NCBI GenBank assembly: GCA_015501585.1
Contig: JADNRY010000148.1
Coordinates: forward strand, 62,001 to 126,000
From: Rhodocollybia butyracea
Taxonomy: Eukaryota; Basidiomycota; Agaricomycetes; Agaricales; Omphalotaceae
Direction of reading: 5' to 3'
DNA: 64,000 bases
Shown here: positions 44,582-56,298 of the stretch, piece after piece
How the letters are laid out: each line of letters starts with the position of its first letter
How positions within the stretch are numbered: position 1 is the first letter of the stretch
Position numbers and translations under genes: made by a program
Notes under the pieces: generated by a model
The model's database searches: none
What the model was told of the DNA's origin: nothing
What the model saw: only the letters and a program-made list of their open reading frames with translations

Positions 44582-47170
44582 ATGTCAGAAATTGAACATG
44601 GCAACTTGTGTTTCAGAACCAAGGGCATTGATGTGGCAAAAATTATAGAGCATTCCAGGGCATACGCAGACATCCAGAATGAGATCAAGTGCTCCATCTG
44701 CCGACTCCAAAAGCCTCCTCCGTCTTGTCTTTGGCCAGAGAATTCCTTGGTCTGCGAGCTTTGTCATGGTCGAAAGAGGACCTGTGATTTTACCACCCTC
44801 CTCCGATTCTGTGCCTATGCACAGCTGGAATGAATCACTGTCGCCGCCGCCGTTGCTCATTTGAATTCGCTAGTGGATTTGAAATTTCCTGAGGCTCTTT
44901 TTCGTGACGCGTTGAAGGTGCTTGAATGTGGTAACAACAGTGTCAGCGCTTTACAGGCCATTGCTGAGGAGCGGAAAGGTTTAAACACCTTCCTCCACCT
45001 CCAGAAGGAGGAGTCCACTTCTACTGCGAAGCGTTCGCACAGGAAGAAGGAAACAATGTTGAAAATGGACAATGGGAAGTGGGAAGTGTTGAAAAAATCA
45101 CAGCCTAGCATTTGACTCACTATTCCCCCCCTTCCCATACCCATCAATCCTACTACTTTGTTGCCACTCGACCCGTCGATTCATCCCGTTGCTGAGTCTT
45201 CCACAAGGCGGCCTGAATGTCCTCCACATATCCCTCCTCATTCTTCTCCTGAGATCTCCCAAAAGCGCGCCGCTCCTTCTGCACCTGAACAGGCAGATCG
45301 TGTCGTTTGTCCACGGTTGCACAAATCCAACCCATCCCCGTTGGAGTCCGTTCCTACCGTTCCCCCCTTCATTCCTACCCACCCCGTGCCTTCACATTCA
45401 AATCCGCCTGCCAGCAGGCCAGCACCCGTACCGACTGTCGAAGGTTCCGGCGTGGATGAACGAGACTTACCTTCCAAGTTCATTCAGACCTATCGATCCA
45501 CCGTTTGTCAATTGCAGGACGAGAAAGAGAGGTCTGCGCGATATCGTCAAGAAAGGGATTGGCTTCAGGACAAATTATGTTCTGCTGCGGCTCGCATTCA
45601 GGGTCTACAGGCCGACGCCCATGTGGAGCATAATAGAGCAGAAGAGTTATTTGCTCGCGTGAAGACTGCGGAGGCCTCGTCTGTTCTGGTGACAGAGGAA
45701 TTTCAAAAGTCTCGCCAACGTACAGTTGAGAGCGAGGTTGATGTATCGAGGCTGCAGGAGGTGAGTAGTTTCGACGATAATCACTTTTCTATTGACTAAG
45801 AAATCTCTTCTAGAGCATCCGCCGCTTACAAGGCACCGTTGACCGCATGCGGGACAAATTGAATGAAGCCGCTCGCTCTTTCAATGTTCTATCCACCCAA
45901 CATGAGCGCCTATTGCGTCGTAACAACCGTATCGCCGAGACCAATCGTCATGTAGCGCGGGAAATAAGTGAGCTTGAGGCAACCCTGGTGGAGAAGAAGA
46001 GGGAGGTAAGGATGCTCGGGAATATGGTGTTGTTCTCCTTGGGTCCCTCAGCCGAATCTCTGGTGCGAGATCTTCAAGACGACCAAGAGGCTTTGGCGAA
46101 GGAGGGTAACTTGGCCTTGGAGTATGCGACCATGCTTCGCCAGCTGGACCTCCCCGGATTTGTCAGGCGCTTCGAACAGCGGGTGTCGGAACCTCTTTTC
46201 CGCCTAACCAACTTGCTTTGTATTTGTGAGGATCGAGAAATCATCAAGTCTCCCTTGTTCATCAAAGCATACTCAACACTATTGGAGGCCACGCCTGCAA
46301 TTACCAGTGCGGCTTGTCGTGCACAGCTGGGCCTCCATACCGTCCTCGAAGATTTTGACCTGCAATTCCCTCAGGTTCACAAACTCCTAAGGCAGTCTTC
46401 TGGTAGTCGGGTGGTTCCTGATCTGTTGAGGAATGCTGGGATCGAGCCAGCGATATCCACCATTGAACCGATCTTCGATTTTGATTGCAGGGTTCCGTAC
46501 AGCAAGTACCTCAAGTCCAGTGTCAACTTCTTTCCTCTGCAAACCTTGAGGGACCCGGAAAGTCCTGCCCTTCAAGTAGCTATTAAGAAGCTATTGGCTG
46601 AATTTGAGGTTATTCCTGGGTTACCTGAGCAGGAGGATGAAATGGAGGATGAAATGGAGGGTGAACTGGAGGGTGCGTTCCAGATGGATGTAACAGTTAC
46701 CGTGACTCCCGATGTCGAGGCAGGGGGACAGGCGGCTTTGGGTGAAGTCGTTCCCGAAGGAAATGTCCCCGTAGATTCATTGTCATTCGTTCCGGACGTC
46801 CAAAATCCTCTATTTCTTCCGTCTAGCGAGCCCAGTTCTACTGGTAGTACCATGTAAGTTGTCATCGATGGGGTAGAAGATGTTACATGTACATGTAAAA
46901 GTATAGTTACTTTCCCTGTAAAAATTGCTTTTTTGTTGTTTTTGTGTTATCGTATTTTTGTGTTGCTTTTTGTATATATTGCTATAAGTATTGCTGTTTT
47001 CCATGTTCAGGAAACCAAGGAGGACTGGGATAGAGGTTTTCTTCCACTCTCCCATAACTTTGGGTGATCTTATTGTAAACGCCAATGCCAACTCAGAAGC
47101 TGCAGGGAGTTGTGCCTACATTCCTTTAGAAGACTTATTGAAGCTTGAGAACATGCAACAAAAACAGTGA
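44582..47170 (+). CDS. Cys-rich N-terminus plus long coiled-coil protein, unknown function
   Basis: Exons fit as 44582 to about 44813, about 44871-45759, 45814-46853 and 47011-47170. The last exon joins in phase and ends LENMQQKQ. The N-terminus has CSICRLQKPPPSC, SLVCELCHGRKRTC, a Cys-x2-Cys finger-like arrangement. A Pro-rich linker follows, then a long coiled coil (KFIQTYRSTVCQLQDEKERS to REISELEATLVEKKREV) and a helical C-terminal half with LVRDLQDDQEALAKEGNLAL. An in-frame TGA at 45113-45115 (after QPSI) interrupts an otherwise continuous frame. Either CGA became TGA or a small intron removes it. I do not recognise the family. A truncated copy with the same leader is at 55463-56033, and both lie between inverted-repeat arms, suggesting a transposon-associated gene. 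Confidence 0.62.
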
Positions 47171-47922
47171 TACTTTTCCCTGGTAAACGTGCATCCATAA
47201 ATATGACAAAAGGTATATACAATTGATGCAGAACGATATGCAGGACAGATTATCTTCAGCGACAGGAGTAAGGGCCTCAAAAAAAGCATTGATGACTAAA
47301 TCAGCTCCATGAGTTAAAGAAAGGGAAAGGAGCTTCGAAGGAGCATACTTTTCACTAGCACTATCACCCGCTTGTTTTCATTTCATGGTTCTTCTGCAAG
47401 TCTGCCAGCAGCAGCTTCAGTGCCTTCATTTCCATCTCTTTCGTCTCCCCCAACGCCTGCAACTGCAACTAAACTGAACGTGGCGTGTGAATTGGCAGAA
47501 CCGGGCGCTTACCGGGCGCTATAAACGGGATCATCGTGAGATAAGATAATATTATAAAAATCATAAAAATCTTTTATAACCCTCGGTTGTATCTTAGTAA
47601 CCAAAAGCAAGAACACCCCTTTCGTGCAAGAGGCCCGCCAATTCCTTCGCATCTATCTCCGCAAGGTTGCTTTCAAGGGAAGGCAAAAATCATCAAGGAA
47701 TCCTTGGTCTTTGATGGAACTGTTTAATCGGTGATATGACCTCTTGCAACGACATTGAATATGCTCTGTAAAGCTAAAGACTCTTTGTACTCTGAATAAG
47801 CGACAGTGATGGAGATCACACCTGTTGCTTTGTATCACAAACGTCCCTTTGTCCTCATATAAAGCGCCATATGCCACGCAATCAGTTGACATGGCCACTA
47901 TACATATTATGACAAGGCAGAA
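47171..47922. other. Non-coding stretch and promoter of the middle MYND copy
   Basis: 47690-47900 resembles the MYND promoter of the arms, including TTTGTATCACAAA and a TATA-like CATATAAAG at 47856-47864. No gene is seen in 47171-47690. Confidence 0.5.
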
Positions 47923-49489
47923 GTGCAAGGGTTCTTTATTGCTATTGCTGATGTGATATCTTTCCAAGAGGAATTAATTACCCCCTTTCAAGTGCATGCT
48001 CGTCCAAAAATTTCTTTGTTCGTACATGACTTGTATAAAGCCTTGGAAACCAATCTGGCCTCTTCACCGACTTCGCCGACTTTCAGATCAATGTTCATCA
48101 TCCCAGCTCGTCTCAAGGCTATTATTCATTCTAGCCGTCCCATCCCATTATCAAGCATTTCTTCGCAACATCAAACCTCTTGTTAAGCATATTGATTCTC
48201 CAGGTTTCCGAACCACATTTGAGCCCGAATGGAATGATATATGGAACTGGTTAAGAGCTGGGCTCGCAGTTATTTGAGTCTACGAGTCCAATGCTCTTGT
48301 ATCCGACACTCTGAGAGACGGCGTCATGTCATTTGTGTGGCCTATTCTACGCGTTTTAACTCATATCCTTGCGGAAATCTCCCAGTCCGAGATGGACTTC
48401 CCATCAGCTTATGCAATAATGATTCTGGAAGCCCGTGGGCTGAAAGAACTGCTTGCTCTTTGTGTCATTGTTGCCTTTGTAGAGATTGACACTCTTGCCA
48501 CAGATAATGACCTCTACCAGCAATGGGTCACCTCAATTGTCTCCAAGATAAGTGGAACATTGAAGAATGACTTCGCCGAAGCTCTAGAGGTCGCATCTCA
48601 CTCTATTACTGGATTAAGGCTGACGGTCTTGTGGAGAGATTGCGTTGAACCGCAGTTCATGCACCACACTCGTCCTTCGATTCCTTGCCATTGGCTATCT
48701 CTTTCTCTGTGTCATCACTCTCCCAGGTAACTGGGTCCACTCACGATTAGATGTCGCACGATCCACCTGGTATTATATCTATAAACTCTGGTGCATCCTG
48801 ACATCAACCAGACCTCTGGTCAGAGGGAGTTCATTGTTTGGCTTGATGGAGGTACAGCTGCTCTGTGTCTCAGAAATTCTACTCTGCCAATCTATGTGGA
48901 TGCCCTTCAGGCAACCACATATTTGGTCTTATTAGTCTGCACTTTTGTTACATTGACCTTACTAAAAAGACCCAAAAACCTAGGCAAAACCCAGGCAGCT
49001 AGGTCATGACCTTGGGATTTAGGTCATGACCTGGGAATTAGGTCATGACCTAAAAAATTGGTCATGACCTAGGTCAGGTTGGTCTTTTCCTGGGGTTGGT
49101 AGGTCATGGCCTGGGGTGAGATAGGATATGGCCTAGGTGGGGCAGGGCATGGTCTAGGTGAGGGAGGGGATGGTCTAGGTGAGGGAGGGGATGGTCTAGG
49201 AGGGGGAGGGTATAGTCTAGGAGGAGGAGGTTATGGTCTAGGAGGGGGATATATAGTTAGTTTAAGAGGTGTAGGGTGAGAGTGGAGGATGGTGAGATAG
49301 AGAATATAAGCAAGAATGAAATATCATAGAATCATGACAAGAAATGTATAGTAACATATTGGGATTATTGGGATTTTTTACATATCTGTAGATTATGACA
49401 AGATCAAGCTAAGTCACAGTGCCCTGTTCTGGGTTGTCAGGCAAGAATGTGACTTACCTGACCTAGCTGATTCAGGTCATGACCTACTT

Positions 49490-49985
49490 TTTTAGGTCAT
49501 GACCTACTTTTTAGGTCATGACCTGGGTGAACTAGGTCATGACCTACCTGACCTAGGTCATGACCTGGATGAACTAGGTCATGACCTGGGTGAACTAGGT
49601 CATGACCTACTTGACCTAGGTCATGACCTGGGTGAACTAGGTCATGACCTACCTGACCTAGGTCATGACCTGGGTGAACTAGGTCATGACCTGGATGAAC
49701 TAGGTCATGACCTGGGTGAACTAGGTCATGACCTGGATGAACTAGGTCATGACCTGGGTGAACTAGGTCATGACCTACTTGACCTAGGTCATGACCTAGG
49801 TGAACTAGGTCATGACCTAGGTGAACTAGGTCATGACCTGGGTGAACTAGGTCATGACCTGGGTGAACTAGGTCATGACCTGGGTGAACTAGGTCATGAC
49901 CTACCTGACCTAGGTCATGACCTACTTGACCTAGGTCATGACCTGGGTGGACTAGGTCATGACCTACCTGGCCTAAGTCATGACC
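49490..49985. repeat. 21-bp minisatellite (TAGGTCATGACCTGGGTGAAC) inside the foldback element
   Basis: About 24 units alternate between AGGTCATGACCTGGGTGAACT, ...CTGGATGAACT and ...CTACCTGACCT variants. Each contains the 10-bp palindrome GGTCATGACC, so the array can pair with itself at many registers. Long open frames on both strands (GHDLGELGHDL, VGHDLVHPGHD) are repeat artefacts. Confidence 0.92.
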
Positions 49986-50735
49986 CAAGCCAATTTAAAA
50001 ATTACTAAATTAGGAAATTTTTCCATTTTTGCAGTGGATGAGGTCAAAGCTGTTTTTATTACCAAATAAGGCAATTTTCAAACACCTTAACCGGTTTTAT
50101 GTTTTTTTAATAGAGTTAGATACATTTGGAAATTTTTATAAATTACTATAATAGGCAATTTTATTTCAATAGACTTTTATTTCTTACCTAGTTCATCCAG
50201 GTCATGACCTAGGTCAGGTAGGTCATGACCTAGTTCACCCAGGTCATGACCTAAAAAAGTAGGTCATGACCTGAATCAGCTAGGTCAGGTAAGTCACATT
50301 CTTGCCTGACAACCCAGAACAGGCACTGTGACTTAGCTTGATCTTGTCATAATCTACAGATATGTAAAAATCCCAATAATCCCAATATGTTACTACACAT
50401 TTATTGTCATGATTCTATTATATTTCTTTCTTGCTTATATTCTCTATCTCACCATCCTCCACTCTCACCCTACACCTCTTAAACTAACTATATATCCCCC
50501 TCCTAGACCATAACCTCCTCCTCCTAGACTATACCCTCCCTCACCTAGACCATCCCCTCCCTCACCTAGACCATCCCCTCCCTCACCTAGACCATCCCCT
50601 CCCTCACCTAGACCATGCCCTGCCCCACCTAGTATCCTATCTCACCCCAGGCCATGACCTACCAACCCCAGGAAAAGACCAACCTGACCTAGGTCATGAC
50701 CAATTTTTCAGGTCATGACCTAATTCCCAGGTCAT

Positions 50736-51593
50736 TGTCATGCCCTAGGCATATACAGACTGCCAATGTTTCCTGCTTACCATTACATAACCCGCTTCCG
50801 CCGCATTTCCGGTTCCGATACACTTCCGCTTTGCTTCTGTCTTACTATTTCCTTCACCGTACACTTTCTATGATCCCGCCGATCCATTCTCCATCATTCT
50901 TACAATCATACATATGCTTTATGCTCATCCCGCCGCTTCCGCTTATGTCCATCATTGTCTTTCATCCCTTGTACTTCTTTTGGCTATTCTTGTCTTTTCT
51001 ACTCTTGGATTATTACCTATTGCTACTCCGGTCCTCGAGTACCCTTTAAATAGTTCCGTACCATGTCAAGTACAGTAGATTGGAAATATTGCTTAACCCC
51101 TTGACTCGTGTGCTCTTGTGTGTTCCGGTTTCTCGCTTTATCTGTTTCTTTAACTCTGTTTCTTTAACTCTGTTTCTTCACTCCATCGTTTTCACAACCT
51201 CTGCAATTTACTATCATCTATTTGGTTCCGCTCTGTTTGCGCCGCATCAGGTCAGCTACCGCTTGACCTTCCGCTTCTGCTCATATCGCTATCAAAGCCG
51301 CTTGCACTTAGTGGGTCCTACCCTTCGAGTCGGAAACTCATCTACTCCTAGGCTTACTCGCCGAGTTCATTCTATTGCCTGTACAGACCTGCCGTCCCTA
51401 CATTAGTCCCTTGGACGATCCCGACACGAGTCTTACATCCCATAGGCACTTTGGAACCGTTCTACACTCACATCCTTTCACATCTCAAACCAACTTTTCC
51501 AGTTCGGCTGAACAACAGAAGTACGGAGCGTATCCGCACTTTGGTTTCCAGGTTCGTAACCCGTGCTCAAAGGATTCCGCCTAGATCCTTACA
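50736..51593. mobile_element. Solo LTR of an LTR retrotransposon (858 bp)
   Basis: It begins TGTCATGCCC and ends CCTTACA, i.e. TG...CA. It is flanked by a perfect 5-bp target duplication GTCAT (50731-50735 and 51594-51598). The empty site is visible in the related element near 58739, where AATTCCCAGGTCATGACCTAAATCCC is continuous. Inside are T/C-rich sequences and a plausible promoter (CCCTTTAAATAG near 51045). No internal retrotransposon genes are present, so internal recombination between LTRs is inferred. Confidence 0.9.
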
Positions 51594-52702
51594 GTCATGA
51601 CCTAAATCCCAAGGTCATGACCTAGCTGCCTGGGTTTTGCCTAGGTTTTTGGGTCTTTTTAGTAAGGTCAATGTAACAAAAGTGCAGACTAATAAGACCA
51701 AATATGTGGGTGACTGAACTGGTGGATGTCTGGAGGGGCCCCTTGGATCGCCACTGCTCTAGACCACCATTTCCTCGCAATGGTCCCCTGACCATGCACC
51801 TTCCTTCGTACCTGGGGTAGCGGCGATCCCCATCGGTTTTGGACATACACTTGTACCATTGATTTAATCTGATCCATGGTGTCTGTTATATTGAACTTTC
51901 GGATTTATCATGCAGTAAGTTACCGCGCTCAGCACAACTTGAGCCACGCGCTTTCGAGAGGGCCACTGGGTCTCACTCTCGGAAATTCTTCAGAAGAAGC
52001 GCTTCTCAAGGTGTGGGACGCTGCTGTTGATACATTCTGGATTGCGGAGAGTGTGTCTCTCAGGAAAACAACCTGGCGTATTACTCGGGTAAATGCATGC
52101 GCTAAGGTAAGCCAGTGTCCTCATTGACTCGGCGCGAATTAATATTTTATATGAAAGTGCAACAACGAAGGTTCAGTGAACTACTCAGACAGCTCTTCCC
52201 AGCCCGTAGCCCGTTGCTGTTCCGGCTGTCAAGTGGCCGCGTACTGCTCTAAAGCATGCCAAGTTGCACATTATCGAGAGGTACATAGACTGGAATGTAA
52301 AGAACTGACAACCAAACGGAACAGTACGCAAACAAAAGTCAAAGATTTCCATGCGCTTACGGTAATTTAGAGCATCCAATTTATACTGCTGGTGTATGGC
52401 GTTCTGTGATACCTACCCTCGAGAAACACTACCTATGTGAACTTATCAAAGCCGAAACCTCGCAGCTTGGACCTCGGATCCGCGCCTTGATAAACAACCG
52501 CCACCAGGACATGGCTGTTATAGTCGACTTTTGCGCCGTAAGCACCATAAGCCTTCATACGAAGCAGGACGTCCTTTCACAACTGAGTAATGAAGCTCGG
52601 GAAGAGGCAGAACGTAAGAATGGAGAGATTCTCTGCTGCGCACGCATTCCTTTGGACCTGGGCTTGAAAAACAGTGCGCTCATGGTGATGTTCTTGAAGT
52701 AA

Positions 52703-54000
52703 TTGAAAGGGAAGTAGAATTTAGTAATTTCTCAATCGTAGTGGCTATACATATATGTTCTTGTCCCAGATCATATTTTTTTTGAGATCAATTTATTCAC
52801 GCATTACATCTGACCGAGATCACTTGTCATATTTCAGGAACTTATACGAATCTTACACATCAACTTCCGTCTCTACAGCGTTTCACCTTCAGGACGGAAC
52901 CAGTAGACCAATCGCTCAATTGAGTACTACCAACGAATTTATTGTGCCCACGCTCAGGACGACTGGAAGGATGGATAGGTTTGTAGGACAAGCAAACGCT
53001 ACACTTCGGCGTATCAAAAAGATCGGGAGTCAAGCTCGCTGTCTCTGAGAGTACAGGGACCGGCCGTTTCCTGTATGGGACCGCAAGCGATTATATATTA
53101 TTATAACGCGCTAACGAGTGGCCAGCGTTTCTGTATGACCAAGATTCTGCCGATGCTACGAATCCCCACCTCATACGCCCAGTAGACCTATATAGTAGGC
53201 TTTGACATGGGGGTGTGATAGCTAGGCTGTTATCATAACGATCTGCTATTGTACAGTAGCGGAATAAAAGCGCTATATTTCGCTTGGACTTTGATACAAG
53301 GTATTTCTCGGATACCAGAAAGGTAGTACTACTGAGGTCACGCGTATGCCGCCTCGAATATTGTAGCTTCACGAACAGACTATTTCCTGCCCAACTCGAG
53401 TGCTCCCTCGCGTTCTAGTAACTTAATACAAAGTTCGCATTCATACTTAGCTCATGACTCTAAAGTAAGTACAGTTGTTACACCGCACACCGCGCTGTGA
53501 TGAGTTGTTGCATCAACGTTGCACCGCTCTCCAGTATACTTTAAGTGATTATTGTACAAACAAACTGTTTGGATTTGAGAGGAGTGCAGGCTACAATCTC
53601 ATCTTCAATTCTTCGTATCATGAATTGGAATCTGTTGGATAAGTCCTCCCCATGCCTGTCTCTCCAACTGTGATATTTTAGGTACGGTCATTTGAGTACT
53701 CTGCTGCAAAATATACTATCTTTTTCTACAACGACAGTTTCGCTCTACTCTACATAGTCGGGATTGCCGGAACGGCACTAAGGAATCACTGCGCATAGCC
53801 TTTTTTCATCTTGTTCTAATCAAGACCCGGCAAGCTGTTTTGTGCTGCCAGGTCCTGAGGTGTACACGCTCTGCAGGACGACGCCAGCGAGTGTTTTAAC
53901 CACGACGACGCACCTCTGGAAGATGACGACGACTGTCTGAAGGACACCAACCCGATCTAACAACGCCTAGAGGGCGAAAAGGGACGCCCTTGGGGATGGG
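52703..54000. other. Non-coding stretch downstream of the middle MYND copy
   Basis: 52740-53050 keeps weak resemblance to the 3' flank of the MYND copies. No gene or RNA was recognised in the rest. Confidence 0.4.
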
Positions 54001-54465
54001 ATGGTTTGTGGCTTCGCATCCTGCTCTGTGTACTTTGGTAAATTCGTTTTTAGCTATTTACAGAAGTATTCGCGTCCATCATACACAAATGTCACACCAT
54101 CTATACATCTTTATTGCGTACCGGGCCACGAACTGCTTGCACAGGAGCATCTCTCCGAACACGGCGACGTTCTGCCTTGGTATCTCTTAACTTACGCTGG
54201 ACGCGGCGTCGAAGGCGTCTATTTGGAACTGTATGCGATCGTGTATCTATCAATGATATTGTGTTTGACGAACCCTCTCATTAGCGAGGACGCCGACGAA
54301 GCTGCCAAAGATTACCCGAACGCCGAAATCCAACCGTTTGACTCGGCGCAAAAACTTATCTGTGAATGGTTAAATACTGCGAACAGAGCTCTTGGAGCGA
54401 CGGCCGAACAGGCAAATCGGAAAGTTCAGAACGAAGTCCTTCGCATCTTGATGAAGAGCAGGTGA
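54001..54465 (+). CDS. Hypothetical protein fragment
   Basis: Open frame of 154 codons. From about codon 50 the composition is convincingly protein-like: GDVLPWYLLTYAGRGVEGVY, a hydrophobic LYAIVYLSMILCL segment (possible membrane helix), then KLICEWLNTANRALGATAEQ and VQNEVLRILMKS. A following open segment (54509-54694) with NRDRDDPHGRMQIAKAYY may be the next exon, but I could not find a splice pair that keeps phase. Unrecognised family. Confidence 0.35.
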   Translation: MVCGFASCSVYFGKFVFSYLQKYSRPSYTNVTPSIHLYCVPGHELLAQEHLSEHGDVLPWYLLTYAGRGVEGVYLELYAIVYLSMILCLTNPLISEDADEAAKDYPNAEIQPFDSAQKLICEWLNTANRALGATAEQANRKVQNEVLRILMKSR

Positions 54466-54699
54466 TAGGGATACTCACAGAGAGGTCGACTGGCCTAATG
54501 GTGCAGCTGTGCAGGCCCGCGAGCTCAAGTGTAACCGTGACCGTGATGACCCTCATGGCCGCATGCAAATCGCCAAGGCTTACTACGCGAACAGAGGTCG
54601 CTGCAACCAGACCTACTACGCTGTAGCCACAACCAGTACCACTGTGGTTTCTGCGAATGAGTTCCTACTTTTTTCTCATCTAAATGTTTCCTAATAATC

Positions 54700-55462
54700 A
54701 AGGTCTTTCTAGAGAGGACTCTCTTTGTCATTTCACTGAATGGGAGGATTTGGGGTATGAGCCCAAGCTAATGGTCACTTCCGATCTGAACATAGCAAGG
54801 CGTTTTGTGTAGTTTCTATGTAGGCTGGTGGTCAATGTATGCTCCACATTCATTTTCAACCGCTCATGCTGACTGAAACCTTCTCAGCACAAATGTAGTT
54901 CTTGCTTAGTGTTTGTATCTAACAATTGTTGTATGTTTGAATTGGTCAGCCCAAAATGTATGTATTTGCAAGTACAAAATGACGCCTGCATTTCAATCCG
55001 AGTGCCATGTTCCACGTGAATTAAACAGGATATCGCCCATGCCATGGTCATGTTTAGCATTGAACGCAGCACAATGCAGATTGAGAAAGAAATCAGTTCA
55101 GAGTGTAGACACTATATAAAGTGTGTTACAAGAGATAGGAATATGCGAAAGGAATACGGGGTACAGGAGAATCAAGGAGCGTGAATGTCCGAAGTTGGGC
55201 TAGGAAAATCTAAATGTGCCCTTCCATTAGGCGGCTGAATGGATTTTGCTGGTTCCGGAGGTCCCCAGAAGGCGCGTACGGATAACCCTCCCCTCTGGGG
55301 TCACGAGTGCGCGAGGGTGCTGTCGGCAATATCGGCGGTCTGTTTGCAGATATGAATTACCTATTTTGCCAAAGAAGCTTCCCGATTGTTAAGTCATGCA
55401 GGGTTGAAGTTATTGATGAGTAATACTCTGAGTCTTTTTTTCAGCTTCAACCACCAACAAAA
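54700..55462. other. Non-coding stretch and leader of the 55463 pseudogene
   Basis: No gene is recognised. The last 80 bases match the leader of the 44582 gene. Confidence 0.4.
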
Positions 55463-56033
55463 GATGTCGGATCCGGAGCTCGAACACCGCGCCATTTGCT
55501 TCAAGTCCCAGGGTGTCGACGTGGAAACAATTATTAAAAATGCGAGAACCTATTCCGCAATTCAGAGCGAAGTTCGCTGCTCAGCTTGTGCTTCCTGTAA
55601 GCCGCAGATGACAGTGTGTCATAGATCCAGCAACTCCCTTGTTTGCAGCGTTTGTGCTAGCCACAAACAGCGGTGTGATTTTTCCACCCTCCTTTGATTT
55701 TGTGCCTACGCTTTTATGCAGAACATTCCAATTTCTACCGCCGTAGAATGCTTGCAGACACAGAACGTAGGATACAAGTTCCCTTCTGAACTGTATAAGC
55801 ACTCATTGGAAGTTCTGGAGGAGTGTAATTCGGCACCAGCGGTATTGCTGGCCATCCACTCCGAGAGGGAGAAGTTGTTTCCGGAGGCTGCGGAAGACAG
55901 GAAAAGGTTGGCAGCAGTGATATCGGAGAGCAGGGGTGCGGGTTCGTCGATATCGATGCCCAGGGAGAAAAGCAAAGATAAGAGGGACGAGCGGGAAAAA
56001 AAGGCCTTTGCGAGTGTGCAGAGACTAGTCTAA
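55463..56033 (+). pseudogene. Truncated copy of the 44582 Cys-rich/coiled-coil gene
   Basis: It shares the leader and N-terminus with 44582-47170: CFKSQGVDVETIIKNARTYS, CSACASCKPQ, SLVCSVCASHKQRCDFSTLL. A TGA then stands where the other copy has CGA (LL-stop-F versus LLRF). After an intron-like stretch the frame continues as KFPSELYKHSLEVLEECNS, EREKLFPEAAEDRKRL and ends REKKAFASVQRLV. The coiled-coil and C-terminal exons are missing. The CGA-to-TGA change is a transition at a CpG, as expected from deamination of methylcytosine. Confidence 0.7.
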
Positions 56034-56298
56034 CTGTTTTGGAAGGACCATAAAGGAAAGATGTTTCTCTGAAAGTTGCTTTACTTGCCGTTGTGAAATG
56101 GTGTGGCGGGCTCATCTTATTCGACGTCGCTGACGAGAGTTTCCAGTTGCTTAAGTTGTGTGGATGTTGTTTGTCGTTTCTTTGGGTGATCCAAGGATCC
56201 ATGGTGCCCTTCCAAAACCCAAGAGTCGAACGCGGCGTAGTGACCAGCCCATTTGGTATTTCCCAATGCTAATAAACGACGATACGCGATATTTCGAG

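Larger units (their letters stand above)
48903..51721. mobile_element. Foldback (palindromic) element with GGTCATGACC repeats, interrupting the MYND gene
   Basis: Ends are inverted: CNNTTCAGNCANCCACATATTTGGTC starting at 48903 and, on the other strand, at 51721. The gene sequence GTGGATG occurs at both borders (48896-48902 and 51722-51728), consistent with a 7-8 bp target duplication. The long arms (48903-49490 versus 50240-50740 plus 51594-51721) are reverse complements and contain GGTCATGACC, CCTAGACCAT-type and AGTCACATTCTTGCCTGAC blocks. They enclose a 21-bp minisatellite and a GCAGTGGATGAGGTCAAAGC region. No transposase was seen, so the element is non-autonomous. A solo LTR is nested in its right arm. 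Confidence 0.85.
47923..52702 (+). pseudogene. MYND-family gene, middle copy, split by a foldback element
   Basis: 47923-48902 and 51722-52702 together are collinear with the right-arm copy. The first part has a deletion after KAIIHS, a TGA after GLAVI and other breaks. The second part resumes the gene immediately after the 2.8-kb insertion at 48903-51721. The MYND finger itself is still readable across a GTAAGC...AAG intron: CAK-CNNEG, CCSGC, AYCSKACQVAHYREVHRLEC (52160-52300), with all zinc ligands. MYND fingers mediate protein-protein contacts. The body of this family is otherwise uncharacterised. No functional protein can be made from this copy. Confidence 0.85.

Noticed and set aside
45238..45662. 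Alternative plus and minus frames over the proline-rich linker of the 44582 gene
   Set aside because: The coiled-coil frame continues across a good intron and to the last exon, the alternatives do not.
49490..49985. Possible CRISPR-like array because of regularly spaced GGTCATGACC
   Set aside because: Spacers are themselves repeated variants and only 11 bp; the context is a eukaryotic foldback element with no cas genes.
49497..50008. Overlapping open frames of about 165 codons on both strands (GHDL repeats)
   Set aside because: Purely a product of the 21-bp GGTCATGACC array, whose period is divisible by three; no start context, no conserved non-repeat part.
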